DNA from: Endomicrobium sp. | GTDB lineage: Bacteria; Elusimicrobiota; Endomicrobiia; Endomicrobiales; Endomicrobiaceae | Direction: 5' to 3' | Length of the DNA: 30,401 bases | NCBI GenBank assembly: GCA_031277075.1 | Contig: JAISLV010000038.1 | Span: 1 to 30,401, forward strand | Shown here: piece by piece, positions 17,701 to 23,151 of the stretch | Layout of the letters: the number at the start of each line of letters is the position of its first letter | Position numbering within the stretch: the stretch's first letter is position 1 | Position numbers and translations under genes: made by a program | The notes under the pieces: model-generated | Seen by the model: only the letters and a program-made list of their open reading frames with translations | The model's database searches: none | What the model was told of the DNA's origin: nothing

Positions 17701-18217
17701 GGATTCTTTTAGCCCGGATTCAAAATCATATATAGACTACCTTTTAAACAAAGGACGGTACGCAGAAATTGCCGGATTTGTAAGAGGCGCGGCGATGAAC
17801 TCCGTAAAAAACGAAATCGCAGGGATTTTAAAAACGGACGGCATAAATATAGATATTGACGAACTGCAAAAAGACGATATGTTTATGAAATCTTTTCTAG
17901 ATTTGGCTCTGAAACTGAAAATGCAGGGCGCGGATTTAAAACAATTATATTTTGGCGGGAAATCTTTTGAAAGTATATCCGTAAACGCCGGAGACTATAT
18001 CAGAGACATTTCTTTGCAGTTAAACGTCTATATAGAAAAAGATATAAGAGATGATGAATTTTCAGTCGCGCCTTTGGAAGCCGGCAAGTTAGGAGAAGCG
18101 GAAGAAATATTTGGAAAATTTATCGTTGTTTTAGGCGAAAAATTCAGAAAATATGACATCCCTGAAGAAATAATAATATCGTTAAACGCCGCAAGAGCAA
18201 TATTGAGCGCCGCCTAA
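8747..18217 (+). CDS. Giant secreted or membrane-anchored multidomain protein with HExxH and (p)ppGpp-hydrolase-type HD domains
   Basis: The start is set at the ATG at 8747 (GAAGG 8 nt upstream); a TTG at 8732 overlaps that ribosome-binding site. The product has 3156 residues. In order: a signal peptide (MERINLKKYLSVFLINCFLF, about 1-30). A TraB/EreA/ChaN-like domain (about 60-500) with IQDLHC (H76), WLEG (E108) and GGFHSRG (H473). A xylose-isomerase-like TIM barrel (about 686-1060) with VLHLTGN, KFENDI, GVTLDTAKAL and a final LLLQETPG. A membrane module (1085-1199). An unassigned region (1245-1720). A hydrophobic segment with LCACG (about 1763-1783). A zincin-like domain with HEHMH (1920-1924) and ExxA (E1947). 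A second copy of the membrane module (2070-2182). An HD domain of SpoT/MESH1 type (about 2285-2450) with R2304, H2313, H2338-D2339, E2342-D2343 and D2437...N2441. An unassigned tail of about 650 residues completes it. Domain names rest on motifs; no overall function is known to me. Confidence 0.85.
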   Translation: MERINLKKYLSVFLINCFLFSFVYGQVLAEISESAAAARHYEQMLNKFVVSGSYGKITDSNFAASDTVIVQIQDLHCQPQVQKNISKIIETLDAKFAAAGGISNIWLEGAYGQINTQWLNSTDIERLADSGRLTGAEYYSVAKGKYEIIKGLENKEEYLDNLKRFGEILTDKEKISALVSGIKESTKQLEEKYYNKMQLKLAKLRQNHSEGKISDKKYYTLLLKHADKLSIDFHKYKNLTLYVSSLETENKLNYKKIAKQLNWLVSAMKEKLSYNAYRAISDATDNFSETDKLAVYLKDFVERSNIDLNANFSELGEFFKYAEITGDMNPVELVNEENALRNEINARFADTKVQSEACFLVGFGEYMENYLTAKITPKDYEYYKANEQKYRKLWVKYIDNKVLDLTRYYADKVDRFYKINLDRNGYFAANIFAGDVCVNKMDSYLEKETACESIFENISGVKKIDVVITGGFHSRGVSKILKEKGISYILITPNAQGDSKAANETYYKIAKEQARQIRESEIQLSGVSLPDSSLKSTIGNPDSYALANLILTLDVPSRNAFIEALQSGKTISEQDLSAAAKELADMALLVKEAMIVESDEDREIEEAAIETIRRNLPQDSRHAGMITPSLLEKINMNEVRRALDEDVTKLDDILETAQIRGNSSGRIYAELKIIINRIKKYKDRLFYSPLSIKQPINSYEEALGRFAGRNGHQSYYKRNEDGALELYNARSIDEVLETIDFLAERNIDNYEIILQGLHPDYDDISTFPPNSDFWLKDKTTGEIRKVLADLSSELEKKAQEITARAQKKGIRLCAHLQGFSPVNESQWPKYDALGKPRDIMTEILDAQLDMCKKLGITSAVLHLTGNNMEAIKGYAEFVGKAARNGITIKFENDIIYDDESGYVYEQPLADRGFAGHETFIESLKNIRQQLRKETKKYMGVTLDTAKALQSFTESPKVDSDGNISKEEYEKQAKKINTGNLKIYCEAIISAGFVINEIHLAQSRVDTDDVMTEKSKENSEKKVFYKKAKIDDDVNPNLNILEFLQYLTDTGFEGLLLQETPGLTAPYRPGNRAVLELPTVAVQSDAKGLTGVKRAFYIARKEFIASLRRDFVARHYGRDGPAAEDKSVSGYKSRRIGNILIKVMSASGAAAGAIIPAILLSASPLIIIIPSVIVSSSALLSAFNILTHAAYNIFVERKYGFPVISEKVKLSLEEEEQNILSGSLAAAPASGGNNNNSSIEHPASMSGADIENWIKSLELRLIEIGIENIPAFGLRNVSRKYYGNNREREYMVTIDPGLFFTEMSASPDEEITKYYQDAAIPPIPEIFISLLRNTFLSLHFGIEIQDLNNPDLEDTPVFIAFNMPLLSLFKKNKNAIHNRGSFSDFGAYSLTEAESVAAPIQGRGARWYDADGANIPSTSYGEMFAVMLAQKELDDIRKSVVDYIATVLKSYLDEKGLPLTQEHYDYYLRLILSRYIEKYLYGKYLEQLIRVTEDRAGYSKENPAQNPQLTMKWLQWIFKTFNFSKTRAEKWVNVIETPIMVLGAWVPLVQKMFLFLHSKEDRERLKETLSLQDGINSHTRQAFKAATTQINFPVIKQIARFSLGILSAFEINAKLHAEFNNPVLRFKNILYEKLKDGYVDYRDIELEARAIDGYSEEQLREILTEEEINVLRVFRSVELHDLPDNTQIRLLRFLKRPIFEPSLKIYMSFQTPQAEPEINKSSRFKTVIEAADRAIDYFYAAGNYVSDKYGAKYKPFFSKYAPKGALIIIGLLLIVNLCACGIVKTSISNNEQTQSGSQIEGSIDDPATQSLKTYFSKSVLYGLIDVMGVGNNSETIDAAINASVEMTLKKENQDLIKSAYEKLKKAGIIFNNECTVLLISGAEYESSFAIGVERVIAISALNIDGKSDEEKIDVLALKIAHEHMHVDNALDKPQISSFEDEQLAYFNEYKATKALGSGVLPDNIKNPEEYLHISQAMGILDKEAEFLNEQLGKYFSADPKLKYYMLMTASIDPALEKGQVGIIIYDAKQPEKERKFSLVRVDAVKEKIYEIYMVDAKDMPPLLEIPKNAAQADKKGLYGIKRALYIAYKEAAHAMLPGFVAKHYGSDARRYNEDEKLTREYKIRVIGDILIKTMSLAGAVLGMAIPIWVFAAPFFAAFFAAPAAAFFMNILTHAVFNYAIGKMNNRRASPKADANAATTKTVGETKAGYPVKVYSSDKESGESEAISPKNAGEPAESSADVRFSAPYPVNKFIAEKLSLYFLGADAAVYPGEIAIEEEILIDGLDYAKLQKLFEIAQRHHAGQNRKNGQPYIAHLLYVALLLIDFGIRELELIAASVLHDSLEDSIFYYESYDPNFAGLDARETREKSKRDFTEEKILLVKEDIANSLRESGFSEESVLKIMKYVEAMTKRAKENITTSYFPRLIEAGENAVILKLADRIANTAEINEKALRYMFGRGNEKKGTIELFIETHLETGSTFLESSSNEYVKISFKIALLKSILNNYENMKESGFIHNIRQTVLRIDPSLEIGNEFKEAQDILRKAISIEEERLASLETPDTSKIFKNKILTAAGKSSLDAVRPDTAAGQSQKIAVKALPSKMRLESLGSEKIEESLVITQDEAQAKLLATHGFKTALAAVSGEKPEFSQGWRKVKIIFNTLDGKNIRTYWKTENGILKIAFYSKRGAVNAEYALENLQDIVFEGIKDDAFKNIRQIIVVESAGISPESVVNIMKNQFTDLSGMKIKEAVLDISQRDAIRNFKNMCVTEFKINDIGIFLINEYQAKRYFAEIAAMRKNGIKFIIKREVSQADIFELDGAMIDAVSITEYDKALKLLEELVKLKANISDGYNLRITVAFNSDILGKFNFDIWKRYGIIPSAQYARSLNYTMRREVIFDNNAQAADIANILADDNITAFAVTDTIALSDIKEQRRNMSSEKQRYNKGYRASLNGRFDYTMADVSQVYGLISSDLTQFGNIRETIIDFLNRADSFSPDSKSYIDYLLNKGRYAEIAGFVRGAAMNSVKNEIAGILKTDGINIDIDELQKDDMFMKSFLDLALKLKMQGADLKQLYFGGKSFESISVNAGDYIRDISLQLNVYIEKDIRDDEFSVAPLEAGKLGEAEEIFGKFIVVLGEKFRKYDIPEEIIISLNAARAILSAA

Positions 18218-18239
18218 AATTTAACTGCCTTTGCCAATT

Positions 18240-18322
18240 GAGTGTCTCTAAAAACCCTAACGCCCGTCCGAGCCTGCGTCTTTTGCGGCAATTACGAGCA
18301 TTATAGGTTTTTAGAGACACCC
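18240..18322 (+). mobile_element. MITE-like element, copy 3 (83 bp, internally deleted)
   Basis: It has both ends of the 180-bp element but only a short interior; about 100 bp are missing compared with 5460-5639. It is flanked by a perfect 4-bp duplication AATT (18236-18239 and 18323-18326). The subterminal TTGCGGCAATTACGAGCATT is shared with the long copies. Confidence 0.8.
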
Positions 18323-18324
18323 AA

Positions 18325-18561
18325 TTAACATCTCTGCATTACAGTCATATTATTTTTGATATGCGCTAAAGTACCGCTGAAATATTCCGAAAGTATATTG
18401 TCAACGGGCTGAGGTAGAAAAAAGCGGACTTTATATCCTATTTTCTCGGAGAGTATTTTATTTTCGACGACAATCGTCCACAGCTGATTTGTCGGTTCGT
18501 TTGATATTTTAATTTTTTGAAACGCGGGAAATTTAGTATAATATCGCGGATTTATACTATA
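18325..18561 (-). pseudogene. Leftward gene remnant (C-terminal part only)
   Basis: The minus strand has an open frame of 79 codons reading ISNEPTNQLWTIVVENKILS, then EKIGYKVRFFLPQPVDNIL and SEYFSGTLAHIKNNMTVMQ, ending RC-stop at 18325-18327. The composition looks like real protein, but there is no start codon in the first two thirds and no ribosome-binding site. The 5' part would overlap the thrB promoter. It is most likely the tail of a lost gene. The MITE at 18240-18322 inserted exactly at its stop codon: the AATT duplication overlaps the TAA. I do not recognise the family. Confidence 0.4.
18537..18542 (+). promoter_or_regulatory. Possible -10 box of thrB
   Basis: TATAAT lies 39 nt upstream of the thrB ATG. 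A second candidate TATACT is at 18553-18558. No well-spaced -35 is seen for either. Confidence 0.4.
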
Positions 18562-18581
18562 TTATTACAGGAAACTAAAAA

Positions 18582-19523
18582 ATGAAAATATGCGTTAAGG
18601 TTCCCGCCACTACGGCAAATCTTGGTCCGGGTTTTGACGTTTTCGGGGCGGCTTTAAATCTTTACAACGAATTCTGCGCCGAAACCGTTGACGGCGCAAA
18701 AGGCGGGATTTTTACGTTAAAAGGCGAAGGGCGTAAATCTCTGCCGAAAAACGAAAAAAATCTTGTCTGGCAAGCGATGAAAGAGACGTTCAAAGTTTTA
18801 GGCGAAACAAAATACAGTTTAAAAAATTTAAATATCGGCATAAATACCGCAATACCTTTAAGCGGAGGGCTTGGTTCGTCTGCGTCTGCGATTGTGGGCG
18901 CAATATCGCTTGCAAACGCTCTTTGCGGCGATAAATTAAACAAATCCAAAATTGCCGAACTTGCGATAAAAATTGAAGGGCATCCCGACAATGTCGTCCC
19001 TGCGATTTTCGGCGGGCTTTGTATATGCGTAAAAAATGACGAAAAAAATTCTCTTCCTAAATATTCTCACGGAGAGATTTTACATTTGCCGATTCCTAAA
19101 TTTAAAATCGTTTTATGCGTCCCGTCTTTTGAGCTGCGCACAAAACGCTCAAGGCAAATCCTCCCCAAAAACGTTGATTTAGACGACGCGGTTTTTAACT
19201 CTTCAAGGGTAGCCGTTCTCACTGCGGCGTTTTGTTTTGGCGATTATTCTCTTTTAGAAAAAGGTATGCAGGACAAAATTCATCAGCCCTACAGAGGCAA
19301 AATGATACCCGCTATGGACGAAGTTATACGCGCCGCTTTAAACGCTGGAGCTTACGGCTCTTATCTTTCAGGTTCTGGTCCAGCTATCGCGGCGTTTTGC
19401 GAGAATAAAAAGGCTGACGAAGTCCGCAAAGCTATGATAAAAGTTTGGAAAAAAGAAAGCGTTTCCGTAAAATCTTTTATTTTAGATTTTGACAAAAAAG
19501 GCGCGGCGGTAATACGTCAGTGA
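18582..19523 (+). CDS. thrB: Homoserine kinase
   Basis: This is a 313-residue GHMP-family kinase that phosphorylates homoserine with ATP, the penultimate step of threonine synthesis. It opens with VKVPATTANLGPGFDVFG, the ThrB N-terminal signature. It has the GHMP ATP-binding loop PLSGGLGSSASAIVGA (about residues 93-108), EGHPDNVVPAIFGGL (about 131-145) and the C-terminal GAYGSYLSGSGPAIAAF. Length is typical. The start at 18582 is preceded by AGGAAA with 7-8 nt spacing. The aspartate kinase gene follows after about 280 bp of repeat-bearing DNA, so pathway neighbours are kept together but probably not on one tight operon. Confidence 0.95.
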   Translation: MKICVKVPATTANLGPGFDVFGAALNLYNEFCAETVDGAKGGIFTLKGEGRKSLPKNEKNLVWQAMKETFKVLGETKYSLKNLNIGINTAIPLSGGLGSSASAIVGAISLANALCGDKLNKSKIAELAIKIEGHPDNVVPAIFGGLCICVKNDEKNSLPKYSHGEILHLPIPKFKIVLCVPSFELRTKRSRQILPKNVDLDDAVFNSSRVAVLTAAFCFGDYSLLEKGMQDKIHQPYRGKMIPAMDEVIRAALNAGAYGSYLSGSGPAIAAFCENKKADEVRKAMIKVWKKESVSVKSFILDFDKKGAAVIRQ

Positions 19524-19676
19524 CAGCAAAATATATCTGAAAATATAAACTGTTTATCATCATACCCGAATGTCTAAACCTATTTTGTTTTAAAAACTGC
19601 TTTTGCCGCAGCTCTAAAATTCCTTAAGGGCGTCTTGCAAAAACTGTCGTTTTGTTTTTGTTGTTGCGTCTATACA

Positions 19677-19722
19677 TCCGCCGTTGCCCAGCCGCTTAAC
19701 TTCCTAGCTGCCTAGCTGCTTC
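19677..19722 (-). repeat. 8-bp modular repeat, reverse orientation
   Basis: Read on the minus strand: CAGCTAGG, CAGCTAGG, AAGTTAAG, CGGCTGGG (19718-19687), then CAACGGCGGATG. The tail CAACGGCGGATG also ends the copy at 4902-4918. This is the only inverted copy in the window. Confidence 0.75.
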
Positions 19723-19800
19723 TTTGAGGAGCATTTGCGGCGGTATTTCTTTTTTTGTAGAATAGAAAAACGTTTTTAATAAACTTTGGAGGCGCAAAAG

Positions 19801-21030
19801 ATGGCTCTTGTCGTAATGAAGTTCGGCGGGTCTTCCGTCGCAGACGCGGACAAAATGAAACTTGTCGCAAGTAAAATTACAGCAAAAAAAAATCTGGGAA
19901 ATAAAATTGTCGCCGTAGTTTCTGCGCCCGGAGACACTACCGACGATTTGCTTGAAATGGCGGACAAAATAACTTCAAACCCGCCCGCAAGAGAAATGGA
20001 TATGCTGCTTGCCACAGGAGAGATGGTTTCTATATCTCTTCTTTCGATGGCTATAGACGCTTTGAACGAAAAAGTTATTTCTTTGACGGGACCTCAAGCA
20101 GGGATTTTGGCGGATTTAGACCACACAAGATCGCGTATTAAAAAAATCAATCCTAAGAAAATAAAAGATTTGCTTGCGCAAAACAATATCGTAATAGTAG
20201 CCGGGTTTCAGGCGCTTAACCGAAAAGGCGATTTTACTACGCTTGGGCGCGGCGGGTCAGACTTGACGGCGGTGGCTTTGGCGGCGGCTTTGGACGCGGA
20301 CTTTTGCGAGATATATTCAGACGTTGACGGCGTGTTTACAACAGACCCGCGCCTTGTTAAAGAAGCGCGGAAAATAGATTACATATCATATGACGAAATG
20401 CTTGAAATGGCGGGGTCGGGCGCGCAGGTGCTGCAGGCAAGAAGCGTTGAAGTGGCAAAGAAGTTCGGCGTTACAATCCATTCCCGCAGCACTTTTAGCG
20501 ATAAAGAGGGAACGTATATAATAAGCGAAGAAAAAATAAGGAGACAAAAGATGGAAGAGCTTTTGGTTTCGGGCGTGACGTTTGATAAAAATCAGGTGAA
20601 ATTTACGATAATAGATTTGCCGGATATCCCCGGTATTGCGGCAAATATTTTCGGCGCGCTTGCAAAAATCGGCGTAAACGTAGATATGATAATACAGTCG
20701 GCGGCGGTTGACAAAAAAAACGACATCTCTTTTACGGTAAGTAAAAACGATATGAAAAAAACCCAGCTTGAGCTTGACAAAATATCTCCTTCATTTGAAT
20801 CTGCGCGCGTAGTTTGCGACGAACACGTGGCGAAAGTTTCGGTAGTGGGAATAGGCATGAGAAGCAACCCGGGAGTTGCCGCGCAAATGTTTGCTCTGCT
20901 TTCAAAAAAAGGCATAAACATAGAGATGATATCAACCAGCGAAATAAAAATTTCTTGTATTGTAGACAAAACGGATATGGCTAGAGCGGTTGAAGAGCTG
21001 CATAAAGGTTTTAAGCTGGGAAAGAAATAA
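19801..21030 (+). CDS. lysC: Aspartate kinase
   Basis: The start is the ATG at 19801 (GGAGG 8 nt upstream); an in-frame TTG at 19786 overlaps that Shine-Dalgarno and is rejected. The 409-residue product phosphorylates L-aspartate, the first committed step to lysine, threonine and methionine. The kinase domain has VMKFGGSSVADADKM at its start, LGRGGSDLTAVALAAAL (about residues 155-171) and DVDGVFTTDPRLV (about 179-191). Two C-terminal ACT domains (about 255-409) include IPGIAANIFGALAKIGVNVD and NPGVAAQMFALLSKKGINIE, the sites where lysine or threonine inhibits such enzymes. Length fits the monofunctional class. A weak -10-like TAGAAT is at 19758-19763. I see no lysine riboswitch in the leader. 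A strong terminator follows. Confidence 0.96.
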   Translation: MALVVMKFGGSSVADADKMKLVASKITAKKNLGNKIVAVVSAPGDTTDDLLEMADKITSNPPAREMDMLLATGEMVSISLLSMAIDALNEKVISLTGPQAGILADLDHTRSRIKKINPKKIKDLLAQNNIVIVAGFQALNRKGDFTTLGRGGSDLTAVALAAALDADFCEIYSDVDGVFTTDPRLVKEARKIDYISYDEMLEMAGSGAQVLQARSVEVAKKFGVTIHSRSTFSDKEGTYIISEEKIRRQKMEELLVSGVTFDKNQVKFTIIDLPDIPGIAANIFGALAKIGVNVDMIIQSAAVDKKNDISFTVSKNDMKKTQLELDKISPSFESARVVCDEHVAKVSVVGIGMRSNPGVAAQMFALLSKKGINIEMISTSEIKISCIVDKTDMARAVEELHKGFKLGKK

Positions 21031-21054
21031 AAACCCCCGAAATTTTTTAACGCG

Positions 21055-21101
21055 ACGCCGCGCAGGATAAAACGCATTTCCATAGACGCGGCGTTTTTTT
21101 T
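21055..21101 (+). terminator. Intrinsic terminator of lysC
   Basis: ACGCCGCG (21055-21062) pairs with CGCGGCGT (21087-21094) around a 24-nt loop and is followed by a run of eight T residues ending at 21101. It lies 25 bp past the lysC stop. Confidence 0.7.
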
Positions 21102-21134
21102 ATTAAAGGGCGTCTCTAACGACAGCAAAAAACG

Positions 21135-21175
21135 CAGCTAGGCAGCTGGGAAGTTAGGAAACAGCAACGGCGGCG
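21135..21175 (+). repeat. 8-bp modular repeat inside the composite element
   Basis: CAGCTAGG, CAGCTGGG and AAGTTAGG are consecutive (21135-21158), followed by AAACAGCAACGGCGGCGGC. The lead-in GACAGCAAAAAACG matches other copies. Confidence 0.75.
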
Positions 21176-21190
21176 GCAAAGGCGAACTAC

Positions 21191-21245
21191 AAATACCCCG
21201 TCGGCGTTCCGCCGCCGCCTCTTTTGCAAAAGGGGAATTAACGGC
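21191..21245 (+). repeat. Double-hairpin repeat, copy 1
   Basis: AAATACCCCGTC is followed by a hairpin CGGCG-TTC-CGCCG, then a second hairpin centred on CTTTTGCAAAAG, then GGGGAATTAACGGC. The start and end are shared with 30171-30236, while the first stem differs in sequence but is still paired. Confidence 0.7.
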
Positions 21246-21342
21246 TTATTCTGGAATTGTTAAGCGCGGGAACGACAGATGCTGAAACAAGTTCAGCATG
21301 ACGGGCGGAAGACAACGGCGCAAACGACAGCAAAGAATGCAG

Positions 21343-21388
21343 TTAGGGTTTTTAGAGACACCCTAGAGGGTGTCTCTAAAAACCCTAA
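21343..21388. repeat. Perfect 46-bp palindrome of two abutted MITE ends
   Basis: A 21-bp arm (21343-21363) and its exact reverse complement (21368-21388) flank the 4-nt spacer TAGA. Each arm is a MITE terminus starting GGGTGTCTCTAAAAACC when read from the centre outward. The left arm closes the composite at 21108-21363. The right arm has no partner end that I can find downstream. Confidence 0.85.
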
Positions 21389-21483
21389 AGTGAATTTCAA
21401 TACGGGATTTAACTCTGGCGGCAAATAAAATGCTTTTATCTTTGCCGTTTTTTGTTTTAAATCTTAAACAACAAGAGGCTACT

Positions 21484-23073
21484 ATGAAAAAAATATACGT
21501 TTTTGACACCACGTTAAGAGACGGCTCGCAAGGCGCAGGGATGTCTTTTAGCGTAGACGATAAAATAAAAATAGCAAAGGCTTTAGACGCGTTTGGCGTA
21601 TCTTATATTGAAGGCGGCTGGCCCGGCTCTAACCCGAAAGACGAACTTTTCTTTGCAAAATTTAAAAAACTCAAAGTTAATCTCAAAAATGCAAAACTTA
21701 CGGCTTTCGGCTCTACGCGCAGAAAAGGCGTAAAAGCCTCTGAAGACGCTACTTTAAAAGCTATAGTTTCAAGCGCGACGCAAGCCGCCTGTATTTTTGG
21801 CAAAAGCTGGGACTTGCACGTTAAATACGCACTTAAAACTTCTAACGAAGAAAACTTGCAAATGATTTACGAAAGCGTCTCTTTTTTAAAATCAAAGAAA
21901 ATTGAGACGATTTTTGACGCCGAACATTTTTTTGACGGATATAAAAACAATCCCTCTTACGCTTTAGCCTGCGTTAAAGCCGCGGCGCAAGCAGGCGCGG
22001 ACTTTATTTGTCTTTGCGAAACTAACGGCGGAGCTTTGCCTTCAGACATTCAAAAGGCTGTAAGCGAAACAATAAAAGAGTTCCCTAAAATGAAATTCGG
22101 CATTCATGCGCACAACGATTCTGGCTGCGCCGTAGCAAACTCTATAGTTGCTGTTGAAGAAGGCTGCGTTATGGCGCAAGGAACTATAAACGGGTTTGGC
22201 GAACGCTGCGGAAACGCAAATCTCTGTTCAATAATTCCGTCTTTACAATTAAAGAGAGGGTTCAATTGCGTTCCTCAAAAAAATCTGCGGCGGTTGACGG
22301 AACTTTCGCGCTACGTAGACGAAATAGCAAATCTTACGCCTAACGATTCAAAACCATATGTAGGCAGAAACGCTTTTGCTCATAAAGCGGGAGTTCATGT
22401 TTCGGCTATAGAAAGAAGTTCCGAGACATATGAACATATAGATCCTTGCGTTGTGGGAAATGAAAGACGCATTTTAGTAAGCGATTTATCGGGCAAAAGC
22501 AATGTTTTATCTAAGGCAAACGAGCTTGATATAGACATTAAAGACAAGCCTGAAAAACTTAAAACCGTTATAGAAACCGTAAAAAATATGGAAAATCAAG
22601 GCTATCAATACGAAAACGCGGACGCTTCGTTTTTTCTTCTCACTAAAAAAGCGTTAGAAACTATTAAGCCGTTTTTTACTTTAAAAAGTTATCGCGTGGC
22701 GGTAGAAAAAAACACGTCTACGGGAAATATCGTTTCTGAAGCTACGGTAAAACTTGACGTTAGAGGCAAAGAAGAACATACTGTAGCCGAAGGCGACGGA
22801 CCCGTCAACGCGCTTGACCGCTGTTTAAGAAAAGCGCTCATAAAGTATTATCCTGCCATAAAGGAAATGGCTCTTACTGATTTTAAAGTAAGAGTTGTCA
22901 ACAGCGACGCAAATACCGCAGCTAAAGTTAGAGTTCTTATAGAATCTGCGGACTCGTCAAAAGTTTGGGGCACAATCGGAGTAAACGAAAACATAATAGA
23001 CGCCTCTTGGCAAGCGCTTTCGGACTCTGTCGAATATAAGCTTGTAAAGGACAAAAGCGAAAAACGCGGCTAA
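21484..23073 (+). CDS. cimA: (R)-citramalate synthase
   Basis: The start is the ATG at 21484 (AAGAGG 5 nt upstream). The 529-residue product condenses pyruvate and acetyl-CoA to (R)-citramalate, opening the threonine-independent route to 2-oxobutyrate and isoleucine. FDTTLRDGSQGAGMSFSVDD (about residues 6-25) and the metal-binding HAHND (H208, H210) mark the HMGL-like TIM barrel. YIEGGWPGSNPKD near residue 40 is typical of the long citramalate synthases and not of isopropylmalate synthase. Then come GRNAFAHKAGVHVSAI and a C-terminal LeuA-type allosteric domain (about 400-525), where feedback inhibitors bind in relatives. The stop codon TAA lies within the first 8-bp repeat unit, so the last residues (EKRG) are repeat-derived. 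Homocitrate or isopropylmalate synthase is less likely. Confidence 0.92.
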   Translation: MKKIYVFDTTLRDGSQGAGMSFSVDDKIKIAKALDAFGVSYIEGGWPGSNPKDELFFAKFKKLKVNLKNAKLTAFGSTRRKGVKASEDATLKAIVSSATQAACIFGKSWDLHVKYALKTSNEENLQMIYESVSFLKSKKIETIFDAEHFFDGYKNNPSYALACVKAAAQAGADFICLCETNGGALPSDIQKAVSETIKEFPKMKFGIHAHNDSGCAVANSIVAVEEGCVMAQGTINGFGERCGNANLCSIIPSLQLKRGFNCVPQKNLRRLTELSRYVDEIANLTPNDSKPYVGRNAFAHKAGVHVSAIERSSETYEHIDPCVVGNERRILVSDLSGKSNVLSKANELDIDIKDKPEKLKTVIETVKNMENQGYQYENADASFFLLTKKALETIKPFFTLKSYRVAVEKNTSTGNIVSEATVKLDVRGKEEHTVAEGDGPVNALDRCLRKALIKYYPAIKEMALTDFKVRVVNSDANTAAKVRVLIESADSSKVWGTIGVNENIIDASWQALSDSVEYKLVKDKSEKRG

Positions 23074-23151
23074 GCGGCTGGGCAAAGAATGCGGCTAAGC
23101 GGCTAGGAAGTTAGGCAGCTAAGCGACGACCGAAACGGCAAAGGGCAAAGA
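23061..23151 (+). repeat. 8-bp modular repeat spanning the cimA-nadE junction
   Basis: CGGCTAAG, CGGCTGGG (23067-23082), CAAAGAATG, then CGGCTAAG, CGGCTAGG, AAGTTAGG and CAGCTAAG (23092-23123) are followed by ACGGCAAAGGGCAAAGAATG. The array fills the whole 78-bp gap. It provides the cimA stop and, by its AAGGG and ATG, the nadE ribosome-binding site and start. Confidence 0.8.

Larger units (their letters stand above)
18218..18581. other. Region between the giant gene and thrB
   Basis: This contains the short MITE copy 3 (18240-18322), a leftward gene remnant (18325-18561) and the thrB promoter area. The MITE's inverted ends (GTGTCTCTAAAAACC and GGTTTTTAGAGACAC) could fold and may stop transcription of the giant gene, which otherwise lacks a visible terminator. 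Confidence 0.5.
21108..21363 (+). mobile_element. MITE-ended composite element (256 bp)
   Basis: The left end GGGCGTCTCTAA (21108-21119) and the right end TTAGGGTTTTTAGAGACACC plus C (21343-21363) are the MITE termini. The flanking 4-mers are TAAA (21104-21107) and TAGA (21364-21367), matching at three of four positions. The interior is not the usual MITE core. It holds the 8-bp modular repeat (21135-21158), the double-hairpin repeat (21191-21245) and a hairpin ATGCTGAA-ACAAG-TTCAGCAT (21279-21299). Confidence 0.6.
21031..21483. other. Repeat-dense region between lysC and cimA
   Basis: No gene is present. In order: the lysC terminator (21055-21101), a 256-bp MITE-ended composite (21108-21363) with three other repeat types inside, the 46-bp palindrome (21343-21388), then about 95 bp of cimA leader. 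An in-frame ATG at 21430 lacks a ribosome-binding site. Confidence 0.6.

Noticed and set aside
19786..19800. TTG start of lysC
   Set aside because: It overlaps the GGAGG of the ATG at 19801; the family N-terminus begins at ALVVMKFGG.
19524..19800. Lysine riboswitch or T-box before lysC
   Set aside because: The leader is mostly repeat DNA; I see no conserved core of either RNA.
21430..21483. Upstream ATG of cimA
   Set aside because: No ribosome-binding site, and the extra 18 residues do not match the family; AAGAGG precedes the ATG at 21484.
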